Assembly (NCBI RefSeq): GCF_900167275.1
Contig: NZ_FUWX01000004.1
Span: forward strand, 124,001-188,000
Reading direction: 5' to 3'
DNA length: 64,000 nucleotides
Source of the DNA: Cetobacterium ceti
GTDB taxonomy: Bacteria > Fusobacteriota > Fusobacteriia > Fusobacteriales > Fusobacteriaceae
Shown: positions 16,326-25,227 of the stretch, in pieces
Position numbering within the stretch: the stretch's first letter is position 1
Layout of the letters: every line of letters begins with the position of its first letter
Program-made: the position numbers and the translations under genes
Notes under the pieces: generated by a model
What the model was told of the DNA's origin: nothing
Seen by the model: only the letters and a program-made list of their open reading frames with translations
The model's database searches: none

Positions 16326-17909
16326 ATGGAAAATTTAAAAGAATTTAAAGAACTTGGATTAACAAGCAAAACATTAGAAGCGTTAGCTAAAAAAGGTTTT
16401 GAAAAGCCAAGCCCAATACAAGCATTAACAATACCAGCTCTTTTAACAGGAGATAAAGATATAATTGGTCAAGCCCAAACTGGAACAGGAAAGACAGCAG
16501 CTTTCTCTCTTCCAATTTTAGAGAAAATAGATAAGAGTACAGGAAACTTACAGGCAATTGTATTAGCTCCAACAAGAGAATTAGCAGTTCAAGTTGCAGA
16601 GGAAATGAATTCATTTGCAGTTGGAAGAAAACTAAGAATTGTACCTATTTATGGAGGACAATCTTTAGAACTTCAAAAGAAACAAATTAGAAAAGGAGTA
16701 GACATTATAGTTGGAACTCCTGGAAGAGTTATTGATTTAATCAATAGACAAATTTTAAAATTAGGATCTTTAGAATATTTCATTTTAGACGAAGCGGATG
16801 AAATGTTAAATATGGGATTCTTAGATGATATTAAAGAAATTTTATCTCATACAAATGATGATAAAAGAATGTTATTCTTCTCAGCAACAATGCCTAAGGA
16901 GATCATGGAAGTAGCAAAAACTTACATGAAGGATCATGAAGTATTAGCTGTTAAGAAAAGAGAGTTAACAACTGACTTAACAGATCAAATTTATTTTGAA
17001 GTAAAAGAAAGAGATAAATTTGAAGCTCTTTGTAGAATTATTGATATTGAACCTGATTTTTATGGAATTGTATTCTGTAGAACAAAAAATGACGTAAACG
17101 AAGTTGTTGGAAAATTAAATGATAGAGGTTATGACGCTGAAGGATTACATGGAGATATTAGCCAAAATCACAGAGAAGTAACTTTAAGAAGATTTAAAAA
17201 TAAAAATATCAATTTATTAGTTGCTACTGACGTTGCTGCTAGAGGAATTGACGTAAATGACCTTTCTCACGTTATTAACTATGCTATTCCACAGGAACCA
17301 GAAAGTTATGTACATAGAATAGGAAGAACAGGAAGAGCTGGAAAAGAAGGAACTGCTATCACTTTCATAACTCCATTTGAATATAGAAAATTACTTCAAA
17401 TTCAAAAAATAGTTAAGAAAGAAATCAGAAAAGAAAGTGTTCCTGGAGTTAAGGATATTATCTTAGCTAAAAAGAACAGAATATTAGATTCTATTTCTAA
17501 AAATCTTGAAGCAGGAGAATTAGATAGTTTCTATGATATGGCTAGAGAATTAATAGCTCAAGAGGAAAACCCAATTGAATTATTAGCTGCTGTATTAAAA
17601 AGTTCATATGAAGATGTATTAGAGGAAAGTAACTACTCTGATATAGAGGATGTAAAAGTAGATAAATCTGGAAAAGCTAGATTATTCATCGCTTTAGGAA
17701 AGAAAGATAAAATGACAGCTAAGAAAATAGTTGATTTAGTTGTTAAAAAATCAAAAGTAAAAGCATCTGCTATAAAAGGTGTAGAAGTATACGAAAACTT
17801 CTCATTCATGACAGTTCCATTTGTTGAAGCTGAAACAATAGTTGAAACATTTAAAAAGGAAAGAAGAGGAAGAAAACCTCTAATTGAGAAAGCTAAAAAT
17901 AGAAAATAA
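16326..17909 (+). CDS. DEAD-box ATP-dependent RNA helicase (DeaD/CshA-type)
   Basis: Unwinds RNA duplexes, probably in ribosome assembly or mRNA turnover. All core motifs appear in order: the Q motif (GFEKPSPIQA), AQTGTGKT, PTRELA, TPGR, DEAD, SAT, the C-domain RGIDV and HRIGRTGR. The C-terminal ~80 residues (RLFIALGKKDKMTAKKIVDLV...) match the DbpA/CsdA-type RNA-binding domain, followed by a short basic tail. I start at the ATG at 16326 (527 residues), preceded by AAGGAAG and matching the usual N-terminus; the longer in-frame ORF from 16248 runs back through the promoter. Confidence 0.93.
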   Translation: MENLKEFKELGLTSKTLEALAKKGFEKPSPIQALTIPALLTGDKDIIGQAQTGTGKTAAFSLPILEKIDKSTGNLQAIVLAPTRELAVQVAEEMNSFAVGRKLRIVPIYGGQSLELQKKQIRKGVDIIVGTPGRVIDLINRQILKLGSLEYFILDEADEMLNMGFLDDIKEILSHTNDDKRMLFFSATMPKEIMEVAKTYMKDHEVLAVKKRELTTDLTDQIYFEVKERDKFEALCRIIDIEPDFYGIVFCRTKNDVNEVVGKLNDRGYDAEGLHGDISQNHREVTLRRFKNKNINLLVATDVAARGIDVNDLSHVINYAIPQEPESYVHRIGRTGRAGKEGTAITFITPFEYRKLLQIQKIVKKEIRKESVPGVKDIILAKKNRILDSISKNLEAGELDSFYDMARELIAQEENPIELLAAVLKSSYEDVLEESNYSDIEDVKVDKSGKARLFIALGKKDKMTAKKIVDLVVKKSKVKASAIKGVEVYENFSFMTVPFVEAETIVETFKKERRGRKPLIEKAKNRK

Positions 17910-17925
17910 TTAAATAGAAAAAAAT

Positions 17926-17950
17926 AGGCTGTTCTTAGGAACAGCCTTTT
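17926..17950 (+). terminator. Intrinsic terminator between helicase and mltG
   Basis: A nine-base-pair perfect stem AGGCTGTTC/GAACAGCCT with a TTAG tetraloop is followed by TTTT. Only 20 bases separate it from mltG and no promoter is visible there, so mltG may depend on readthrough. Confidence 0.85.
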
Positions 17951-17970
17951 CTAACATAAAAGGGGGAAGG

Positions 17971-18933
17971 ATGAAAAAAGTTATTCTTTTTATAATTGCT
18001 ATTATAATAGGGATATGTGTAAGTTCTGGAATATATTATAATTCTCAGATAAATAAAAAAAGAGATTATAATCAAATTTTAGAAATAAAAAGAGGAGAAC
18101 CTTTAAAGATAGCCTTTAAAGAATTGGGATTAGAGGATGATTTTATTTTTAAAATTTATTTAAAACTTGGAAATGAAGGAAGAAATATAAAAGCAGGTTA
18201 TTATGAAATAAAAGGAAAATATTCCTATGGTGAAATTTTAAATATTTTAGAAAGTGGAAGAGAAAAACTTTTTAAATTAACAGTACCAGAAGGGTATTCT
18301 ATAAAAGAGATAATAACTTTATTAGAAAAAGATAAGATAGGAACAGAAGAAGGATTTTATAAGGCTTTAAGCGAAGTAAAAAACTTTCCATATTTAACAC
18401 CTAATGGAAATTTTGAAGGGTACTTATATCCAGAAACATATTATCTTCCTGAAAATGCTAAGGAAAAAGAGATAGTAGATGTAATGTTGAAGGAATTTTT
18501 AAAAAGATTTCCTTCGGAAAAATATCCTGATAAGAAATTATTTTATAAAAAACTTATAATGGCTTCTATTATTGAAAGAGAAGCTAAATTAGAAAGAGAA
18601 AAACCATTAATGGCTTCAGTATTTTATAATAGAATGAAAAAAGGAATGACCTTATCTTCAGATGCCACAGTAAATTTTATTTATGATTATAAAAAAAGAA
18701 GAATGTATTATAAGGATTTAAAAATAGATTCTCCATATAATACATATAAGTATAAAGGTTTACCTCCAGCTCCCATTTGCAATCCAGATGAAAATTCAAT
18801 TTTATCTGCCTTTAATCCAGCAAATACAGATTATCTGTTTTTTGTAGCAGTTGCAGGGGATGGAAGTCATTATTTTACAAAAACATATAGAGAACATTTA
18901 AAAATACAAAGAGAATATAGAAATAAGAAATAA
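17971..18933 (+). CDS. mltG: Endolytic murein transglycosylase
   Basis: Inner-membrane enzyme that cuts nascent glycan strands and so sets their length. One N-terminal membrane helix (residues 3-24) is followed by a LysM-like region and the YceG catalytic domain. The segment ASIIEREAKLEREKPLMASVFYNRM contains the catalytic glutamate, and LSSDATVNFIYD, SPYNTYKYKGLPPAPICNP and YLFFV are family hallmarks. It is 320 residues long. The ribosome site is AAGGGGGAAGG. It follows the helicase terminator closely and is followed after 14 bases by a radical SAM gene. Confidence 0.93.
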   Translation: MKKVILFIIAIIIGICVSSGIYYNSQINKKRDYNQILEIKRGEPLKIAFKELGLEDDFIFKIYLKLGNEGRNIKAGYYEIKGKYSYGEILNILESGREKLFKLTVPEGYSIKEIITLLEKDKIGTEEGFYKALSEVKNFPYLTPNGNFEGYLYPETYYLPENAKEKEIVDVMLKEFLKRFPSEKYPDKKLFYKKLIMASIIEREAKLEREKPLMASVFYNRMKKGMTLSSDATVNFIYDYKKRRMYYKDLKIDSPYNTYKYKGLPPAPICNPDENSILSAFNPANTDYLFFVAVAGDGSHYFTKTYREHLKIQREYRNKK

Positions 18934-18947
18934 AGGAGAAAAATTTT

Positions 18948-20603
18948 GTGGAAAAGATAGTATTAGTTGGAATAAATAGTCAATATATACATACAAATTT
19001 AGCAATTAGGTATTTAAGAGAGTATGTAAAAAAATATAGTGACAAAAAAATAGAGATATATGAAAGTAATATTAATAATCAATTATTAAATATTATAAGA
19101 GATATTTATGAATTAAACCCTTCCATATTAATAATGTCCACATATATTTGGAACAAGGAATTTGTTTTTAAAATTGTTAGGGAAATAAGAAAAATATTAC
19201 CTGAAACTAAAATTGTTTTAGGAGGACCAGAAGTAACTTATAATCCAAAGGATACTTTAGAGGAAAATGAAACTGTAGATTATCTATTAGTTGGAGAAGG
19301 GGAAAGAGTTATTTTAAACTTTTTAGAAAAACCTTTAGAGGAAACTAAGGGAGTTTATTATAGAGAAAATGGAGAAATTAAATATAATGGGGATATGATG
19401 CCTATTGAAAATTTAGATGAAATTCCATTTCCATATTTAGATGAAGAACTTCAAGAACAAAATAAAATCTTATATTATGAATCTTCAAGGGGATGTCCTT
19501 TTAGTTGTTCATATTGTTTATCTTCAATAGATGCAGGAGTTAGATATTTTTCTCTTGAAAGAGTAAAAAATGATTTAAAAAGATTTTTAGATAATGGAAT
19601 AGAGCTTATAAAATTTGTAGATAGAACTTTTAATTTAAGAAAAGATAGATATTTAGGAATTTGGGAATTTCTTCTAGAAAACTATAAGGAAGGAACGACT
19701 TTTCATTTCGAAATAAATGCTAATATTTTTGATGAAGAAGTTATTGAGTTTTTAAAGAAAGTACCAAAGGATTATTTCCAATTTGAAATTGGAGTACAAA
19801 GTATAAATGAAAAAACTATGGAAAATATCAACAGAAGAAATCTTTTAGGAAGATTAGCTCATAATGTAAAAGAAATAACAAAAAATATTCATTTACATTT
19901 AGATTTAATAGCAGGACTTCCCTATGATACCTATGATGAATTTAAAAAATCCTTTGATTATGTTCATGAGCTAAAACCAGAAATGATTCAATTGGGATTT
20001 TTAAAAATATTAAAAGGAACAAAAATTTCTAGAGAAATTGAAAAATATGACTATAAATATGTGGCATTTCCACCATATGAAGTTTTATCTAATGAATTTA
20101 TTTCATATAAAGAGTTATGTAAATTAAAGAATTTTGAGAAGGCTTTAGATTATTATTATAATTCTGAAAAATTTAAAAATTCTGTAGAATTTTTATTAAA
20201 AGAAAACTATAATTCACCATTTGATTTCTATGAAAGTATTGCAGATTTTTATGAAAAAAAAGGATATATTGATATAGGTCATAAAGAGATAAATATATTC
20301 AATTATTTAGTAGAGTTTTATAAAGAAAAGAATTTAAAAAATTATGAGTTATTTATAGAGTATTTAAAGTATGATTATTTATTAATTAGAAAACCTGGTG
20401 TTTATCCAGAGTGGTTCCAAAGCAATAAAAATAAAGATAAATATCAAGAGTTAGTTCAAGAGAAAAACTATAAATCTCATAGGGAAGCATTTAAAAATAC
20501 AGAGTTAGAAAACTTTAATTATAATATACTAGAAAATAAACCAGAAAAGGTAGATATATTTTTTGAATATTTGAAAAATAAGACTGTGACAACCATCTGC
20601 TAA
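18948..20603 (+). CDS. B12-binding radical SAM protein (DUF4080-type)
   Basis: A 551-residue protein with a cobalamin-binding-like Rossmann domain (residues 1-135, with LVGEGE near its end) and a radical SAM domain whose cluster motif SRGCPFSCSYC lies near 180-190. The C-terminal 200 residues match the conserved tail often called DUF4080. Members are uncharacterised or act in methylation and methylthiolation-type chemistry; the substrate is unknown. The start is GTG at 18948, with AAAGGAGA at correct spacing. Placed after mltG with a 14-base gap. Confidence 0.85.
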   Translation: MEKIVLVGINSQYIHTNLAIRYLREYVKKYSDKKIEIYESNINNQLLNIIRDIYELNPSILIMSTYIWNKEFVFKIVREIRKILPETKIVLGGPEVTYNPKDTLEENETVDYLLVGEGERVILNFLEKPLEETKGVYYRENGEIKYNGDMMPIENLDEIPFPYLDEELQEQNKILYYESSRGCPFSCSYCLSSIDAGVRYFSLERVKNDLKRFLDNGIELIKFVDRTFNLRKDRYLGIWEFLLENYKEGTTFHFEINANIFDEEVIEFLKKVPKDYFQFEIGVQSINEKTMENINRRNLLGRLAHNVKEITKNIHLHLDLIAGLPYDTYDEFKKSFDYVHELKPEMIQLGFLKILKGTKISREIEKYDYKYVAFPPYEVLSNEFISYKELCKLKNFEKALDYYYNSEKFKNSVEFLLKENYNSPFDFYESIADFYEKKGYIDIGHKEINIFNYLVEFYKEKNLKNYELFIEYLKYDYLLIRKPGVYPEWFQSNKNKDKYQELVQEKNYKSHREAFKNTELENFNYNILENKPEKVDIFFEYLKNKTVTTIC

Positions 20604-20609
20604 AAAAGG

Positions 20610-20638
20610 TTTAAAAATAAAACTTCATATGTTATAAT
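20610..20638 (+). promoter_or_regulatory. Promoter for tilS-ftsH
   Basis: TTTAAA (20610-20615), a 17-base spacer and TATAAT (20633-20638) with an extended TGT element, 29 bases before the tilS ATG. Confidence 0.65.
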
Positions 20639-20666
20639 TTTATGAAACTACTGATTAGAGGTAATT

Positions 20667-22013
20667 ATGAAGATATTTAATAGAGTGTTAAATAAAATAA
20701 AAAAAGAAAATCTAATAGAAAATGGAGATAGGATTGTCTTAGGTTTTTCAGGAGGTCCAGATTCAGTATTTTTATTAGAAATGTTTTTAAAATTAAAAGG
20801 TTATTATGAATTTGATATTGTATTAGCCCATGTTAATCATCTTTTAAGAGGAGAAGATGCTTTTTTAGATGAAGAATTTTGCAAAAATACAGGAAAAAAA
20901 TATAATTTACCTATATATGTAAAAAGAATAGATATAAATGAGAAAAGTAAAGAGGAAAATATTGGATTAGAAGAAGCTGGTAGAAAAGGACGATATGATT
21001 TTTTCCATGAAATAATGGAAAAGGAAAATTGTAATAAAATTGCTTTAGCTCATAATCTAGATGATCAAATTGAAACATTTTTATTTAGAATGATAAGGGG
21101 AACATCTTTATTAGGGTTAGAAGGAATAAATAGTAGAGATTTATACATAAGACCAATAAATGACCTTTACAAAAGTGAAATAATGGAGTATCTAAATAGT
21201 AATAATATTGACTATAGATTAGATTTAACAAATTTTGAAAATGAATATACAAGAAATAGTATTAGATTAGATTTGATTCCTTTTATAGAGGAAAGATACA
21301 ACCCGAAATTTAAGGAAAAAATTTCTACTTTAATTAAAGAAGTTAGAGATATTAATCATATTTTAAAAGTAGATTGGAAGGAATATACTGAAGAAAATAC
21401 CAATTTTTTATCAATAGAAAAGATAGGTAAGGAAAATGAGTATATTCAAAGAAAAATCTTGAATAATTATTTAAGTTCATTTTCTATAGAAGTTACAAGA
21501 GAAAAACTTATGGGAAGTTTAAAAATTTTAAATTCTTCTGGAAGTAAAGAGATAAATCTTGGAAAAGATTATATTTTAAAAAAAGAATATAATAAAATTT
21601 TTATAGAAAAAAGAAATTTAGATAGAAAAAAAGAGGTAAAAGAAGTAATATTAGAAATACCTGGAAAGGTAGAATTTTTCAATTACATTATAGAAGCTAA
21701 ACTTTCTAAGGAATCCACTGGAAAAAATGAATTTTTAACCACTTTAAAAAAAGGAGATAGGATAAGTATTAGGAATAGAAAAGAGGGAGATAGGATAATA
21801 CCTACTGGAATGGAGAATTCTAAAAAGGTGAAGGATATCTTAATAAATGAAAAAATTCCTAAAGATGAAAGAGAAATAATTCCTATTGTAACTTTTGAAG
21901 AGGAAGTAATTTGGATTGCAGGAATTAGAGGAAGTGAGAAGTATAAAGCTTCAGAAAAAGACGGGGAAAGATATAAGTTAAGTGTAAGGAGGAAGAGAGA
22001 GTGGAAGGTTTAG
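20667..22013 (+). CDS. tilS: tRNA(Ile)-lysidine synthase
   Basis: Converts C34 of the tRNA-Ile CAU anticodon to lysidine so that it reads AUA, a codon heavily used in this AT-rich DNA. The PP-loop motif SGGPDS is at residues 28-33. The N-terminal ATP pyrophosphatase domain continues through AHNLDDQIETFLFRM and is followed by the linker and C-terminal TilS domains (GDRISIRNRKEGDRI, VKDILINEKIPKDERE). It is 448 residues long. In many bacteria tilS, hpt and ftsH are adjacent; here hpt is absent and tilS overlaps ftsH directly by 13 bases. Confidence 0.94.
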   Translation: MKIFNRVLNKIKKENLIENGDRIVLGFSGGPDSVFLLEMFLKLKGYYEFDIVLAHVNHLLRGEDAFLDEEFCKNTGKKYNLPIYVKRIDINEKSKEENIGLEEAGRKGRYDFFHEIMEKENCNKIALAHNLDDQIETFLFRMIRGTSLLGLEGINSRDLYIRPINDLYKSEIMEYLNSNNIDYRLDLTNFENEYTRNSIRLDLIPFIEERYNPKFKEKISTLIKEVRDINHILKVDWKEYTEENTNFLSIEKIGKENEYIQRKILNNYLSSFSIEVTREKLMGSLKILNSSGSKEINLGKDYILKKEYNKIFIEKRNLDRKKEVKEVILEIPGKVEFFNYIIEAKLSKESTGKNEFLTTLKKGDRISIRNRKEGDRIIPTGMENSKKVKDILINEKIPKDEREIIPIVTFEEEVIWIAGIRGSEKYKASEKDGERYKLSVRRKREWKV

Positions 22014-24184
22014 TAGAAAAGGAAACATTAAGATATTTATCAGAGGATCAAGAAGATAAAAAAAATGAAAAAGATCAAACGGTAGAAGATAAAAATAAAG
22101 ATGACTCTGAATATGATGAGTTAGGTGAAAGAAAAAAAGAATTAAAAGCTAAATTAAAACACGGAATGAGAAAAGGTGGAAACTTAGAGGACGAAGAAGA
22201 GGATGAAAATCCTAAAGGATCTAAAAGACCTAGAGGTGGAAAATTTAATTTTAAAGGGTTTATAATGCTATTATTTGTAATAACATTATTTATGTCCTTA
22301 CCATCTCTATTTTCAGATACAAACAAGGGGAATTTAAAAAGCGTAAGCTATACAGAGTTTGTAAAATTAGCTGATAATAAGGATATTAAAATTGTAAATG
22401 AAAAAGAAGGATATGTTTATGGATATGCTTCAAAAGATGAAAAAGAAGGATTTAAAACAAGATTAATAACAGATAGATTAGGGCAAGATCCTACATTATT
22501 AAAAACATTTGAAGATAATAATATAACTATTGATTCTTTAGCTCCACAACAGTTACCATTTATATTAAATATATTAGTATCATGGTTCCCAATGTTACTT
22601 CTTATAGGAGTATGGATATTCATGCTTAATAAGATGAATAGAGGAGGGGGCGGAGGTCCTCAAATGTTTAATATGGGGAAATCTAAAGCCAAAGAAAATG
22701 GAGAAGAGATTTCAAAGGTTACATTTAAAGATGTAGCAGGAATTGATGAAGCCAAGGAAGAATTAGAAGAGGTTGTTCAATTTTTAAAGGAACCTGAAAA
22801 ATTTAAAAAATTAGGAGCTAAGATTCCTAAGGGAGTTTTATTATTAGGATCTCCTGGTACAGGAAAAACTTTACTTGCAAAGGCAGTGGCAGGAGAAGCT
22901 GGAGTGCCATTCTTTAGTATGTCAGGTTCTGAATTTGTGGAAATGTTTGTTGGGGTTGGAGCTTCTAGAGTTAGAGATTTATTTAATAAAGCTAGAAAAA
23001 ACTCTCCATGTATTATCTTTATAGATGAGATTGATGCAGTTGGTAGAAAAAGAGGAAGTGGACAAGGGGGAGGAAATGATGAAAGAGAACAAACCCTTAA
23101 CCAGTTACTAGTTGAAATGGATGGATTTGGAAATGAAGAGACAATAATTGTTTTAGCAGCAACAAATAGACCAGAAATTCTAGATAAGGCTCTTATGAGA
23201 CCAGGAAGATTTGATAGACAAGTTGTAGTTGATAGACCAGATCTAAAAGGTAGAGAAGAAATTTTAAAAGTACATGCAAGAAATAAAAAATTCGCAGATG
23301 ACGTAGATTTCCATACAGTTGCTAGAAAGACTCCTGGATTTGTTGGAGCAGATATAGCAAACCTATTAAACGAAGCTGCTATTTTAGCTGCTAGAGAGGG
23401 CAGAGATTGTATTAATATGGCAGACTTAGAAGAAGCTTCTGAAAAGGTAACAATAGGACCAGAGAGAAAATCAAGAGTTACAGTACAAAAAGAAAGAGTA
23501 ATAGTTGCATATCATGAGGTAGGACATGCTCTAACTCAAAAGTTATCTCCATTAACTGAGCCAGTTCATAAGGTTACAATTGTACCTAGAGGAATGGCTG
23601 CATTAGGATATACAATGAGTTTACCAATGGAAGATAGATATTTAAAATCTAAAAATGAATACTTATCAGAACTTGTGACATTATTAGGAGGAAGAGCTTC
23701 TGAAGAAGTTGTATTTGGAGACATAACAACAGGAGCAAGTAATGACATAGAAAGAGCTACAGCAATAGCTCATGCAATGGTAACTAAATTTGGTATGACA
23801 GATAAATTTGGGCCAATTTTACTAGATAATACTAAAGAGGGAGATATGTTCCAACAAAAGTATTATGGAGAAAGTACAGGAAAAGAAGTAGATGCAGAAA
23901 TATTAAAATTAGTAAATGATGCATATACACAAGCTAAAAAAATATTAACTGATAATAGAGAGTTACTTGAAAAAATTACTCAGGAACTATTAGTTAGAGA
24001 GACAATAACTGGAGAAGAATTAGATCTTTTAATTGAAGGAAAAGATTTAGAGCCCCTTCATAAACCAGAAAAAGAGCCTAAACAAGAAGAATTAAAAGAG
24101 GAAACTACAACTTCAGAAGAAATTATAGAAGAAAAAGAAGTTGAAATTTTAGATACAAAAGATGAAGAAGATGAAGAAAAATAA
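22001..24184 (+). CDS. ftsH: ATP-dependent zinc metalloprotease FtsH
   Basis: Membrane-anchored AAA+ protease for membrane and regulatory proteins, 727 residues. The start is GTG with AAGGAGG upstream, overlapping the tilS end. The N-terminal ~88 residues are highly charged and precede TM1 (about 89-104), so there is a cytosolic extension missing from the E. coli protein. A periplasmic loop and TM2 near 190-208 follow. Walker A is GSPGTGKT, Walker B IIFIDEID, the SRH ends in RPGRFDR, and the zinc site HEVGH is at residues 505-509, with the third ligand region DITTGASNDIERA. The C-terminus is acidic. Confidence 0.95.
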   Translation: MEGLVEKETLRYLSEDQEDKKNEKDQTVEDKNKDDSEYDELGERKKELKAKLKHGMRKGGNLEDEEEDENPKGSKRPRGGKFNFKGFIMLLFVITLFMSLPSLFSDTNKGNLKSVSYTEFVKLADNKDIKIVNEKEGYVYGYASKDEKEGFKTRLITDRLGQDPTLLKTFEDNNITIDSLAPQQLPFILNILVSWFPMLLLIGVWIFMLNKMNRGGGGGPQMFNMGKSKAKENGEEISKVTFKDVAGIDEAKEELEEVVQFLKEPEKFKKLGAKIPKGVLLLGSPGTGKTLLAKAVAGEAGVPFFSMSGSEFVEMFVGVGASRVRDLFNKARKNSPCIIFIDEIDAVGRKRGSGQGGGNDEREQTLNQLLVEMDGFGNEETIIVLAATNRPEILDKALMRPGRFDRQVVVDRPDLKGREEILKVHARNKKFADDVDFHTVARKTPGFVGADIANLLNEAAILAAREGRDCINMADLEEASEKVTIGPERKSRVTVQKERVIVAYHEVGHALTQKLSPLTEPVHKVTIVPRGMAALGYTMSLPMEDRYLKSKNEYLSELVTLLGGRASEEVVFGDITTGASNDIERATAIAHAMVTKFGMTDKFGPILLDNTKEGDMFQQKYYGESTGKEVDAEILKLVNDAYTQAKKILTDNRELLEKITQELLVRETITGEELDLLIEGKDLEPLHKPEKEPKQEELKEETTTSEEIIEEKEVEILDTKDEEDEEK

Positions 24185-24188
24185 TAAA

Positions 24189-24212
24189 AGGAGCTCTTAG
24201 GAGCTCCTATTT
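24189..24212 (+). terminator. Hairpin between ftsH and folE
   Basis: An eight-base-pair perfect stem AGGAGCTC/GAGCTCCT with a TTAG tetraloop. The following tract (ATTTATTTG) is only moderately T-rich, so termination may be partial and folE may be reached by readthrough. Confidence 0.7.
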
Positions 24213-24233
24213 ATTTGAAGGAGAGTAAAAAAA

Positions 24234-24791
24234 ATGGATAAGGATAAAATAAAAGAGGGAGTAAGGCTAATATTAGAAGGGGTAGGAGAAGATTTAAATA
24301 GAGAAGGACTTATAGACACTCCTAGTAGAGTAGCTAGAATGTATGAAGAAATTTTTGAAGGATTACATAAAAAATCAGCTGATGAAATAAATGCTTTTTT
24401 TACAGTGGAAGAAAATAATAGAGTTATAGTAAAAGATATAGAATTTTATTCAATGTGTGAGCATCATCTTTTACCATTTTATGGGAAAGCTCATGTGGCA
24501 TATATTCCATCTGAAAAAAAAGTTACAGGGCTTAGTAAAATAGCAAGGTTAGTTACAATGGCTAGTAAGAAACCCCAACTTCAAGAAAAAATGACTGAAG
24601 AAATAAAAAAAGGATTAGAAGAAAAAATCTCTTGTGAAGGTGTATTAGTAGTAGTAGAAGGGGAGCATATGTGTATGACCATGAGAGGAATTAAAAGTAA
24701 AGGTTCGACAACTGTTACCATAGGAGCAAGTGGAGTATTTAAGGAAAATATATCTCTTAGAGATGAGACTTTAAGACTTATGGGGATGTAG
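24234..24791 (+). CDS. folE: GTP cyclohydrolase I
   Basis: Opens GTP to 7,8-dihydroneopterin triphosphate, the first step of folate (and queuosine) biosynthesis. The protein has 185 residues with the type I signature SMCEHHLLPFYGKAHVAYIP, which supplies zinc-binding Cys and His residues, and the second zinc Cys in the EGEHMCMTMRG segment; the KITGLSK-equivalent (KVTGLSKIAR) and STTVT segments are present. GGAGAG precedes the ATG. It sits alone between ftsH and the rpsO promoter, with no other folate genes nearby. Confidence 0.95.
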   Translation: MDKDKIKEGVRLILEGVGEDLNREGLIDTPSRVARMYEEIFEGLHKKSADEINAFFTVEENNRVIVKDIEFYSMCEHHLLPFYGKAHVAYIPSEKKVTGLSKIARLVTMASKKPQLQEKMTEEIKKGLEEKISCEGVLVVVEGEHMCMTMRGIKSKGSTTVTIGASGVFKENISLRDETLRLMGM

Positions 24792-24798
24792 AAATTTA

Positions 24799-24827
24799 TT
24801 TACATAATATTAGAAATATGATATACT
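24799..24827 (+). promoter_or_regulatory. Promoter for rpsO
   Basis: TTTACA (24799-24804), 17 bases, TATACT (24822-24827) with an extended TGA just before it. It begins directly after folE and leaves a structured leader of about 70 nucleotides. Confidence 0.75.
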
Positions 24828-24841
24828 TAAAAGTAATTTAA

Positions 24842-24875
24842 GCTAGGTTATGCGATTAGCCGCGCAGTACTTGGC
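24842..24875 (+). promoter_or_regulatory. Structured rpsO leader, candidate S15 autoregulatory element
   Basis: GCTAGGT (24842-24848) pairs with ACTTGGC (24869-24875) using two G-U wobbles. Inside it TGCG (24851-24854) pairs with CGCA (24863-24866) across an eight-base loop. The local GC content stands out from its surroundings. Ribosomal protein S15 represses its own mRNA through leader structures with G-U/G-C features in several phyla, which makes this a candidate by position and shape; binding is not shown by sequence alone. Confidence 0.5.
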
Positions 24876-24904
24876 CTAAATAATAAATATTAGGAGGAAT
24901 GGCT

Positions 24905-25162
24905 ATGATAAACAAGCAAGAAATAATCAACGCATATGGTAAAGATACAAAAGATACAGGATCTACAGAGGTTCAAATTGCTATCTTAACTGCACAAATT
25001 AACCACTTAACTAACCACTTAAGAACTCACAAGAAGGATTTCCACTCAAGATTAGGATTACTAAAAATGGTTGGAAAAAGAAAAAGACTTCTTAACTACT
25101 TAATGAAGAAAGATCTTGATGGTTACAGAGCATTAATCGCTAAATTAGGAATCAGAAAGTAA
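24905..25162 (+). CDS. rpsO: 30S ribosomal protein S15
   Basis: Primary-binding small-subunit protein contacting helix 22 of 16S rRNA. The family core is intact: [41 protein letters not shown] and LIAKLGIRK at the C-terminus. I choose the ATG at 24905 (85 residues) because AGGAGG ends 7 bases before it; the in-frame ATG at 24899 almost touches the ribosome site. A strong terminator follows, so it is a single-gene unit behind its own promoter and structured leader. Confidence 0.96.
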   Translation: MINKQEIINAYGKDTKDTGSTEVQIAILTAQINHLTNHLRTHKKDFHSRLGLLKMVGKRKRLLNYLMKKDLDGYRALIAKLGIRK

Positions 25163-25172
25163 TAACTTTGAA

Positions 25173-25196
25173 AACGAGGATTAGTCCTCGTTTTTT
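25173..25196 (+). terminator. Intrinsic terminator of rpsO
   Basis: An eight-base-pair perfect stem AACGAGGA/TCCTCGTT with a TTAG tetraloop, followed by a run of T residues. Confidence 0.9.
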
Positions 25197-25227
25197 GTTA
25201 TATATAAAAATATTTAGGAGTGAAATT

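Noticed and set aside
24842-24875. Small GC-rich hairpin read as a tRNA remnant or a folate (THF) riboswitch
   Set aside because: It is far too short for either, has no cloverleaf or CCA, and lies after folE rather than before it. Position just ahead of rpsO makes an S15 leader the better explanation.
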